The notes under the pieces are model-generated. The model was not told where the DNA came from. It did not search any database and worked only from the letters and a program-made list of their open reading frames with translations. Positions 12,461 through 23,959 of a DNA stretch of 64,000 nt are shown in pieces. The stretch is taken from positions 37,273,659-37,337,658 of the forward strand of contig NC_085871.1 of assembly GCF_034702125.1 (NCBI RefSeq), written 5' to 3'. The position numbers were made by a program, and so were the translations under genes. Numbering within the stretch: the stretch's first letter is position 1; each line of letters opens with the position of its first letter. Source of the stretch: Engraulis encrasicolus (taxonomy: Eukaryota > Chordata > Actinopteri > Clupeiformes > Engraulidae).

Positions 12461-15400
12461 GTCTCTCTAAGGGAGAAATTGAAACAAGCAAAGAAATATA
12501 AAACAAAAGTATCTTCCCGAGGACTAATTGTCCCACCAGGAAAATGCCCTATATTGAAGAAAATAATTCCACCCCGCTTCAGACATACCGTATAGTCTAG
12601 TAGTCTGATGAAGTCACGTCTTGGTCTGAGCTGATCGTTTACCAGAAGCGCTCTCTTCATCCAGCCAAATGTGACCGCATCCAGTTGCCATGTTTCTCTT
12701 GTTTGAGAGCCGTTTTTACTCAATACCTTTCACTGCCATCTAGTGTTCAAAAATCAGGATTACCATTCACCCCCCTCAGATACTTTTCATTGGTCTTTCC
12801 CTTGCTGCATTGGTTTAGGAACATTTTGTTCCTGTTTGTACTCAGTAAATTGCCGTGTGCTGGAGCAATGCAATCTAATGATGAGAACGTGGAAAGTCCT
12901 CCAGTAGGCCTACTTTTATGTTGCCAGTAATGACCATCAATGATGCCGTCAACATTTCATTATGGCTGGACATACTATGCTGCAGTGTCTTGGCAGTATC
13001 TTGTCCTTTTGATTTCTTCTCCTCCTTGGGTACTGATTGATTGACCTTATATTACGTAGAAATGAGCCTCAGAACTTTGTGTAACCTTGCCCTGAGATTA
13101 ACTTGTAATCAATCTGAGTCAACGTGTAATCACCTGAAGACAGTGTGTGAACTATGCTGCTTCTATGCAATTGACTGATCCTCACCTCAACCTGTACCTG
13201 CCATAAGCAAACATAAACCTGCCTCAAACACAGAGCAAATAAAGCTCACATATTACATTTTGCTCACTTTCAATGCTATATCTTGGTGCTGGGTCATGAG
13301 ATAAATATTTTCTGAGTAGATTTGTGAATTTCATTATTTTCACTCACTGCATTGTTTGTGAACAGATTAGTTTGTTTAAGCATCCAAGGTGTGCTGCTTG
13401 TTCTTAAAAGTAGATTAAAGATCTCCACACATGACCTTTACTGTTGCTCAAGCAACAAAGGCATTGTACTGTTACGCTGGGGACCCAGGTTCGATTCTGG
13501 CCCGAGGTCAATTCCCTCTCCCCCCCTCTCTCACAAGATTCCTGTCTCTCTCTCTTAGACGGTCCTGTCAATAAAAGTATGTAAAGTCTGAAAACATCTA
13601 AAAAAAAAAAAAGATTCCACATATGATGTGATGCATGTTCACTTTTCTTCTCTGTTCTTCTCAGGTTCTTGCTTCAGTGTCTAGAAGACTTGGACGCCAG
13701 CCTACGCAAACTCAACTCTCGCCTGTTTGTGATCCGAGGCCAACCCACCGATGTCTTCCCCAGGCTCTTCAAGGTAACTGTGGTATTTCATCTCAAAAGC
13801 TGAATGACGTATCGTAATGTAAAATCTTTTGTATTTGAAGGATCAAAACTGATCTTCACACCATCTTAACTTGTTTTTTACATGTCGAGCTGATGGAGGA
13901 ATACCAGTCTAAATGTGGATGTTGTTCTGCAGCAACGAACAAACAGCATTCTATTCTGTACAATCACAACAAATGAATGTGACCATTACTTTGAAATCCA
14001 AGTGGCTATATCTCTAGGTCGTCCTCAGACGAGCCATACATCGTTTCTTCCAGTCATCTCGTTTCTCCGTATATATTTTCAGTTCGCTGGTACTCTGCGT
14101 TCCTGCGTCCTTCTTGAGTATGTCCACATATTTTTGTGTGGGACATCCTCTTAACTGGCACCTACATGACGGTTCCCACAGCACTAGTTTGCTGGCTGAC
14201 AGTTCTGGGTGTCTTTGGCAGTGTCCTGCAAGTCTCATTCTCCTTACAGTATTTTTCTCGCTCACCCTTGGTATTCCCTCATACAGGATTTCATTGGTTA
14301 TATGTACACTATCGCTGATGTGAAGCACTGCTCACAGTATCCTGGTGTAGCACCCATCAAGGGATTTCTCTAGGGTTGGCTTCAGTGTCCAGCATTCACT
14401 GCTATAGAGGAGAACAGATTCTACTGTTGCGTAGAAGAAACTAAGAAGAAGACGCTAATGTGGTTCTCTTTCATTTGATTCATTCGACATCTCCTGTGGG
14501 AGGCACTCTTTGTGCAGACCATTCGCCGAGATGTCTCATTCATCTCCCTCAGAGAACCGGAGTTACAGACGTAACCTTGAGTTTTTGTGTGTTTGTGTTT
14601 TTCCCAACTGCCATGTCGTTCAGGAGTGGAACATCTCTCGCTTGTCCTATGAGTATGACTCGGAGCCCTTTGGGAAGGAGCGCGATGCGGCGATTAAGAA
14701 GCTGGCCAGCGAGGCTGGCGTGGAGGTCTTCGTGAGGATCTCCCACACGCTCTATGACCTTGACAAGTAAGAAGAAATACAGTCTTTGTAGTGAAGCTAA
14801 AAGAGACCACATGTTTGATGGTTTTTTTTTTCGTGAAGGTCAGTTCCTATGCCAAGCACACTCAATGTGTTTATGAGGTGAAGACAAAAACAGAAGCCAA
14901 TAACAGAAAAATCTGAAATGACTGCAGTTCATTCAGAGAAATCTAAAGTTGAAGAGAAAATTTAAGATAAAGAACTTGTGAAGATATTCTACAAACCATA
15001 TAAAAAGTATTAACACACACCTCTAGTTTGATCTCTCTCATCTTTTTTCGTCCTGTTGCTCCTGTTGAGAATAACAAAAACTTACTGTGCGGTTCATTCA
15101 GAGAAAGTTGAAGTTGAAAAGAAAATGGGAGATTAATCTGATCTCCATCTTGTCTTTCTTCCTCCCGTTGCTCCTGCTGTAGGATCATAGAGCTAAATGG
15201 CGGCCAGTCTCCGCTGACCTACAAACGCTTCCAGACCCTGATCAGCCGCATGGAGGCGGTGGAGATGCCCGCTGAGGTCATCACGGCCGACGTCATCGGC
15301 GCCTGCACGACGCCCATCTCAGACGACCACGACGACAAGTTCGGGGTGCCCTCCCTGGAGGAGCTGGGTAGGTGCCACCCCCTTCACCCTCCTATCTACG

Positions 15401-15958
15401 AACTACTGCTAGCCGTCTTTTACCATGCCCTTGTACTTAGTTCATTCATACAGAAGGTCTAGAACAACCAAATTGAGAAACGTTAAGTGGAGGGCTGGTT
15501 GAGCGTCATTGAAATTTGAAATACGCATCATATTTTATCCAATCAACGGTTTGAAAAAAAAATGGTGATTCAAATAAATTCTGCGGGTGCTGGCCCAAAT
15601 GGTAAACATTCCAAAACTGTGCAAGTGGTCTCTGTGATATCATTGAAAAAAGCCGAATTTATCATTTGGACCAGCACCCACACCACTTCATTGAAAAATA
15701 GTGAAACATGCTCCCTGTAGTAAAATGAATGGTGAGAGTATTCCTTGTTCTTGTTCCTCATAAAAAAAACCTATTGTGAGCTCACAGGGGATTGAGCCAG
15801 TACTGGGAGAAGAGCTATTTCTAGTCTTTCCGTTTCACATGTGTTGTGCATCATTCTTAGAAAAAAATGCTGGAAAATTCAATAATTGTGGCTTGGTCTG
15901 GAAGCCGCTTAAGACCGCCAGTGTAACTTGTCTCTTGAAAGGCCAAACATGGTAGAGC

Positions 15959-16017
<59 letters not shown>

Positions 16018-19000
16018 TCTCTCTCTCCACCTCTTTCATAATAACCTATATTTAGTTTTGGCTGCTTCTATTTTCTGCCGGTGTCGGGTTTTCCTGTAGA
16101 CATGTGGTATTTTGCGCATGTGTGGTTTTAATTTATGTGGTAGTGCTTGTGTGGGTAGGCAGCTTCGAGGGGCACCAAAAAGTGATTCTCACCTCATTTG
16201 TTATGGTTGTCTTCCCCAGGCTTCGACACAGAGGGTCTCGCCTCCGCTGTATGGCCTGGTGGAGAGACGGAGGCCCTCACTCGACTGGAAAGACATTTGG
16301 AAAGGAAGGTAAGGCTGCCAGCACACTCTCAGCACTTGCATGTGCAAACAGTAGCAAGTTTGAGTAAAAAGTCTGATTACGGGAGTGATTTGGCTTAGTG
16401 GGCTATGGTGCCATACCATTATGCAGGTTTGACCCAAGGTGATATCCCAAAGCTTCCCCCTCTGTCTCCAGCTCTTTCCCTGTCAATATTTTTCTGCCTT
16501 TATGAAATAAAGGCATGAACGTCCAAAATATATTTTAAAAAATCAAAACTCTGGTTACACTCTCTTTCAACACTTGTCAGTTTGATATGTTTACTCCTCT
16601 GTCGCCTTTCCTCTAGCTTAGCTGTACAGCAAACTTTACAATCACTCTAGAATGCCTTGAGTGTCTGGCATGAAGTAGATTTATAATCTCCCTAGATACA
16701 CATTCCTCCTCCAGGGCAAAAGTGCTATTGATGAATTTTGAAGTTGCTTTTTGGCATTAAACGTCCCTATAGGCGGTCATGGCTGCTTAAGTTAATGAAA
16801 TAGGTATGTATATCAGGCGACCTTAGACCCAAGTTTAGTTGGGTGACCAAGTTCCGTAGAAAATGTTGGCTACTAAGGAGTAACTTTACATATTTTGCAG
16901 GCATAGGTGGCCAACTTTAAGCATCCCAGGATGAGCTGAAAATACAACTTTATACCGACAATAGAGCTAATAGAGTAACACCAATCGTCTGATGGACGCA
17001 AAATACAAACTTGACAATGATGACGTCCTCTCTAATATACTATAGTAACTTTACACCAAAAGCCTGGCAAAGTAACACTGCCTGATTGTTGTTTGTATTC
17101 AAAGGCAGGGATTGCAAACTTTGAGTGCCACGGGATGAACGCAAATTCCAAAGTTGATAATGGTGGCCTCACTAATCTAGTTTTAAATCATAGCCAGGCA
17201 CAAGCGCATGGGTAGTTGATTTGGTCTGATAATTGTGTATGTTATTTGCAGGCATGGGTTGCCAACTTTGAGCGTCCGCGGATGAACGCCAACTCCTTGT
17301 TGGCCAGCCCTACGGGCCTCAGCCCCTACCTGCGCTTTGGATGCCTCTCCTGCCGCCTCTTCTACTTCAAGCTCACCGACCTCTTCAGGAAGGTGCGTCA
17401 TCTCTCTTCACTCTCCACTCACACAGGAGCAGAGATCTATAAAGTAGAAGAGGAAGTACTCTTACAGATGTAATTGCGATACTGGGGTGCATTTCTCAAG
17501 AGAAGTTTTTAGCCTGTTAGCAACTTCGGTAGTTGCTAATGGGAAAATGCATTGAAAACAACAAAGTAGCTAATGTAGTAAGCTACTTTGGTTTCGAGAA
17601 ATACACCCCTGGTATAATGATATGGGACTGAAGTAGTCTCACGGTCATGTAACAGCCTGTTAATGTGCTTTTTGCTTTTGTTAAAGGATCCCACTTTTAC
17701 GTCAGCATTACTCAACTAGCGTGTTGTTGTCTAGCAACGCCATTTGCTTAAGTGACTTAAGACAACTATGCGCATCGACACCCACTTCACACACACCCCA
17801 CAGCCTCTTGATTGAACAGCACAAGGCCCATCTCCTTGTTGGTAATGGACTGAAGGGCTCTTCAGTCATATGTGACAAAAACATGATGTACTGTACCTAC
17901 CGTGCCTACCAATAATAGGATGGAGTGAGCTTCATAATAAAAGGTCTCCCTAAATAACGGCGGAAATGAAAACATTGGCACAAGAGCAGAAATGAAAAAC
18001 ATTGGATATAGATGGAGCGGCCCTAATGGATGACGTTGAAGGGGACTGGAAGTAAGACATTTGTACTTCAGCTTCTGCTGTATATTTCGATATTTTTGTT
18101 ATCTCATCCACTAGAAGGCTGCAGATGGAAATGAACCATTTTCAAAATCTAGTACAAAATGTGTTTTCCGGCACAGTGCGCCAACCTAATATGGGCAACA
18201 TCAGAGAGAGTAGATAAGAGAGAGGTTCCATTGGCCCATTGTGTCCGTGTTCTATTGTCGCAAGGGGGGGGGGGGGTCGCCCTTTTAGCCAGACCTAAGG
18301 ACTGTTCTATTCACGTTAGGTGTCCATAGAAACCTATTATGTTGGCATATCTCTATATACTTAAAGAATCTCTCGCAACATTGCCCAAGGGGAAGCCAGA
18401 TTCGAATACGGCCAGGGGCATTTCTGCCTGCCCCATCTCTGTCCCTCATGCTCTTCCTGTTTCTCTTCACTCTCCTATCTGAATAAAGGATAAGAAGTCC
18501 CAAATCAAATGTAACCGTCAATGTTCAAACTGTCAGAGCCACGACCAGGGTCTATATATACTGCCTCTGCATCCAGCATGCAAGTTGGTCATCTTGAAAA
18601 GTGTTGGCCTACAAAAGTTTATCAGTTCATATACCTATTATAGAACATTACAAGGGAAAATTAGTCAAATCCGTCCACCTGTTCAAATTTTTTTTCCACG
18701 CAATGAAAAATCTATGATGTACGGATGCACAGGCTTGCGTTCGGTGGAGTGACTGTAGAACAGTATGCCTTCAGCATCTTCGGACAGAGGAATAATAAAC
18801 GTTATAAACCAAGGAAGAAAAAAAAATGAACTCACTCTTTTTGTTTGTTTGTTTGTTTGTTTATTCCCCCACCTCAGGTGAAGAAGAACAGCTCCCCGCC
18901 ACTCTCCCTCTACGGCCAGTTGCTGTGGCGTGAATTCTTCTACACGGCAGCCACCAACAATCCGCGCTTCGACAAGATGGAGGGCAACCCCATCTGTGTA

Positions 19001-22000
19001 CAGATCCCCTGGGACCGCAACCCCGAGGCGCTGGCCAAGTGGGCCGAGGGACGCACCGGCTTCCCCTGGATCGACGCCATCATGACACAGCTGCGGCAGG
19101 AAGGCTGGATCCACCACCTGGCGCGCCATGCCGTGGCCTGCTTCCTCACCCGCGGAGACCTGTGGATCAGCTGGGAGGAGGGCATGAAGGTAGGCTGACT
19201 CTGCTTGGAAGTCCAGAAGAAGGGTTCCCAAAGTCTTTTCTAGGTCGTCCTCAGACGAGCCTTCCATCATTTCTTCCAGTCATCCCGATTCTCCATACAT
19301 CTTTTCATTTCACTGGTACTCTGGGTTCCTGTGCCCTTCTTGAGTATGTCCACATAGTGTGGGACGTCCTCTTAACCAGCACCCACGCAACGATTCCCAC
19401 GGCACCAGTTTGCTGGCTGGCAGTTCTGGGTGCCTTTGGCAGTGTCCTGCAATTCTCATTCCCCTTACAGCAATCTTCTTGCTCACCCTTGGTATTCCCT
19501 CATGGAGGATTTCATTGGTTACTGTACATGTGCACTATTGCTGATGTTAAAGGATTTATCCGGAGTTGGAACAAGTTTGCCTGATTTTTGCATGTTTGGG
19601 ATGAAATACAGTCACTCTAGAGCAAAATCAAGGCAAAAGGATGCGTTTTGAGAAAGTTTGATAATATCACGTTAGCCTCGTTAGCCATATCAGCTATGCA
19701 ATATGAAAGATGCGGGCATCGTTTTTCGGCGGTTACACACATTTCAAAAACACAACATTTTAAAGTCTTGCACAACTCAAAACAACGTCACACTTACCTC
19801 GTAATATGTTGAGGGTATCCACACATAAACCAAAGTGTCCAAAGTCCTTCATGTATTCTTGAAAGGTCTGCAGAATGTGTCTTGTGAACCTACTACCTTG
19901 AGAATATCTAAATTACGGTCAAGACAACTATTTGACACTAAAGTCCACCAAGTAGATTGCCGAGTGCGTCGCACCATCAGCTGTGGTTACTCGCTATGGA
20001 AATAATCATAGCTGATGGTGCGACGCACTCGGCAATCTACTTGGTGGGCTTTAGTGTCAAATAGTTGTCTTGACCGTAATTTAGATATTCTCAAGGTAGT
20101 AGGTTCACAAAACACATTCTGCAGACCTTTCAAGAATACATGAAGGACTTTGGACACTTTGGTTTATGTGTGGATACCCTCAACATATTACGAGGTAAGT
20201 GTGACGTTGTTTTGAGCTGTGCAAGACTTTAAAATGTTGTGTTTTTGAAATGTGTGTAACCGCCGAAAAACGATGCCCGCATCTTTCATATTGCATAGCT
20301 GATATGGCTAACGAGGCTAACGTGATATTATCAAACTTTCTCAAAACGCATCCTTTTGCCTTGATTTTGCTCTAGAGTGACTGTATTTCATCCCAAACAT
20401 GCAAAAAGCAGGCAAACTTGTTCCAACTCCGGATAAATCCTTTAAGCACTGCACGCAGCATCCGGGTGTAGCACCCATCAAGGGATGTCTCTAGGGTTGG
20501 AGTCCAGCATTCAGAAGAAGCTAAGCTTGATTTGACGTGGAGATTGGAGTTCCATACACTGGCCATACCGTTCAGGGCCCTCCATGCAAGTGCCTTCCTC
20601 ACTTTAAGATCTTGCTCAGTTGAGTTGACCCATGAGCCCAGGTATTTGAAGTCGTTGGAAAGCCTAGAATTAAGTCTGGATTTTTTGGAGCATTGACCAA
20701 ATAAGGGAGATGGTAGTAGTCATTTCTCAATGCTTCTATATACCCTCCAGGAGACAGATTTTTTTGCAAGCTTCACATTTTGATGACTAATGGAAAGATG
20801 GATCATGCAAACAAGACTTAATTACTGAATATTGAAAATCCATGACTATTGTCCTGGTCTCCGATGTGACAGTCAAGTGTTTGAGGAGTTCCTACTAGAT
20901 GCTGACTTGAGCGACATGCATAGAAAAACAGTTTATGTCTAACGAGACGACTAATGTCTGTTGCCACTAATGACTACTGTACCCGGCTTCAGATGCTTAA
21001 TAATATGTCCACTAATGATGGTTGCTCCTGTGTCCTTTGTGACAGGTGTTTGAGGAGTTGCTGCTGGACGCGGACTGGAGTGTGAACGCGGGCAGCTGGA
21101 TGTGGCTCTCCTGCAGCTCCTTCTTCCAGCAGTTCTTCCACTGCTACTGCCCCGTGGGCTTCGGCCGACGCACCGACCCCAACGGAGACTACATCAGGTA
21201 CAGTAGGCACACACCAGCCTGGCCATCCATAAAGCTTTAGTGACTTTAGACTTTCACTGCTACTGCCCCGTGGGCTTCGGCCGATGCACTGACCCCAACA
21301 GAGATTACATGAGGTGGGGTGTCTTGCTTCCCAAGACTCCCTTCTCTCCATATTTCAATACTTAATTTCTTCCAGATCCAGGGGGTGCATATCACAATAA
21401 AAAACAGAATAACCCTGTAAGGACTGTTAGAACTATATCATACGGAGGCTTTTTCAAATGCCCAAAACTATCTCTACTTAATCAATTCAAACAAATTGAC
21501 ATGCTTTCATACCAATGTCTAAACTATTCCTGCTTAAGTTCACGTCACTTAAAGTTCAAACAGCAACATGTGATTACTAATCAACTATTGTGAAGGTTAA
21601 TTCCAATGCAGTTGTATATGTCCATTAGGGATGTGTCCATAATATGTAAATCATTAAAATGCGTCTGCTTTATGTTTTCCCTTCTGTATTGGCAAGTAAT
21701 GACGAGGCAGATGGGCAGTGATGAAGCAGTTTTGCTGACATTGGTCTACTGCTCTCACATGATCTCTCCAGTGTCCCTCTAGTCCCTTCGCTTTGCGTGA
21801 TCTCATCTCCTGCTGTGTGTGTGTGTGTGTGTGTGCGTGTTTCCAGGCGCTACCTGCCCGTCCTGCGGGGTTTCCCGGCCAAGTACATCTACGACCCGTG
21901 GAACGCGCCGGAGAACGTGCAGAAGGTGGCCAAGTGCATCATCGGGGTGCACTACCCCAAGCCCATGGTCAACCACGCCGAGGCCAGCCGCCTCAACATC

Positions 22001-23447
22001 GAACGCATGAAGCAGATCTACCAGCAGCTGTCCTGCTACAGGGGACTGGGTGAGTGTCTGGGATACTGCTGTTCACTATAAATAGTGTTGCACAAATTTA
22101 CCATATACTGGACTACATAATACTGGAATAGTATTAAAGTAATTTTAAAGTAGTGTTTTCTAATTGTAGTCCTCCTCATTGGTAGTATGACTTATCATTT
22201 GTTACTTAACCTAGTATTATTTCTTGTCAAACAATTTATTTGACGGTCTGTGATCTCTGATTCTTTCTAGGCCTGCTGGCCACAGTGCCGTCCAACCCCA
22301 ATGGGAATGGCGAGGGCTCCAGTGCCATGATGGGGTTCCCCAGCGCAGACAACACGGCACAGGAGGCTGTGGCCACCACCTCTTCAGGTGCGCTACGAGA
22401 TGAATTTACTTATAGGAGACAATGTTAACTCTTAACATGAAGATGTTAATATAATATTGTGAGCCATTTTTCTGATGGTTGGTTATCTATGTTTTTCACA
22501 CATCACCTAAGCTCCTGCGACTGCGCCGGTAGTTACAATGTCATTTTGCCATGTGATTGTAGGGTACCAGATGCAAATGGCATGCCAAGGAGAGTGGCAC
22601 AGTGGGACGATGGCATACACCCAACCAGACCCCAAAACGGCCGCCAATCAACGAACAGGTGAGTCTCTCCACCAAAACACTAATATCTACTATAATAACG
22701 AGGACCACTCAAACAAACACATGGTGTAATATCATCGTAAAACAACAAATGGTCAATCAAATTAAACAGGAATAGGGAGCCTCCTTTAATCACTGAACAA
22801 AAGAATTAATGACAGTAGTAACTTTCGTATAAAGGGTTGTGTGATGTAATGTGACTCGAGGCAGTTTTGCTGTAATTTATGACACCAATAATGAAAATTA
22901 GAGAAAGCACCTGCGTGGTCAGGCAACAGCAGCAACAGTATGGTGTGAAATAAATGAAAATAAAAACGCCTTTGCGTTCTTGTCTTTGTGTTGTGGCAGG
23001 GTATCCAGGCAACAGCAGCGGGATGGTGTGCTACAGACAGGAGCCCCAACAGATGACTGCCGCGTTAGTGCAGCAAGGTATGTACTGTTGCCAAGCTTTT
23101 ACATACGTGTACAATAGAGAATAGATGTCCATGTATTAATAAAGGACTTTTAATACGGACTTCAGAGTGCCTCGGACCCTCTCTCTCTCTCTACAAGTTT
23201 GCAACTTTGGATACCGATGAGCACTTGAAGATTTACACATTATTACCCCACAGATGCACTCATCCATTCTCTGTTTTCTAGAACTTAAATTATGCTGTCC
23301 TTATGGTGAGAAGCATCCAATAAATCAATCAAAATCTATTTATAGAGCACAATATCACAACTATTCAGTTGACTCAAAGTGCTTTAGAAAACACACACAT
23401 ACACATTCACACACCAAGAAATCTCCAATTGTCTGGGGTTCGTGCGA

Positions 23448-23521
<74 letters not shown>

Positions 23522-23817
23522 AATAGTCCTAATATAGATGTGTTAGTAAGGTAGCCTACTACCACTGGAAGCCTATGTAGCTCTACTTATCTGAAAGCCG
23601 TTATCAGATCTTCCATGCAAGGAAGACATCATGCTATCTTGTCCGAATTCCTTCATGCCTTCATCATGGTCATCAATGATCTCATCAATGATTGTCATCA
23701 TTTGTAAATCTCTCTCCACTCCCACCCCAACCTCAGAGAAAGCCCTTCCCCCGTGCAGCACGCTTGCTCCTCAGAACAGCTTTTACTTAGTCAGACAGAC
23801 GCAAACATTAACTATAT

Positions 23818-23891
<74 letters not shown>

Positions 23892-23914
23892 TCTCTTTCT
23901 CTTTCTCTTTCTCT

Positions 23915-23959
<45 letters not shown>

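Larger units (their letters stand above)
640..13664 (+). other. cry1 intron 1 (13 kb), no gene inside
   Basis: A large first intron between phase-matched GTATGT and TCTCAG sites. No ORF inside resembles a conserved protein. Contents are listed separately: tandem duplications, the ACTGAATGA array, a retroelement tail, a foldback MITE, microsatellites and a SINE. The remaining stretches (1040-2130, 2230-3540, 5270-6480, 7885-9725, 10010-10660, 11870-12380, 12465-13435) look like unique AT-rich intronic DNA, and I see nothing else definable in them. Confidence 0.85.

Noticed and set aside
12200..12723. Minus-strand ORFs up to 163 residues with long VCVCVC runs
   Set aside because: They are translations of the (CA)n microsatellite at 12383-12460 plus flanks. 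No homology and no splice context.
18683..19270. 195-residue minus-strand ORF
   Set aside because: Antisense of cry1 exon 7, open because of high GC; it contains no recognisable motif.
23451..23516. Regularly spaced repeats as a possible CRISPR-like array
   Set aside because: The short repeats here are simple-sequence microsatellites without spacers, and the genome is eukaryotic.
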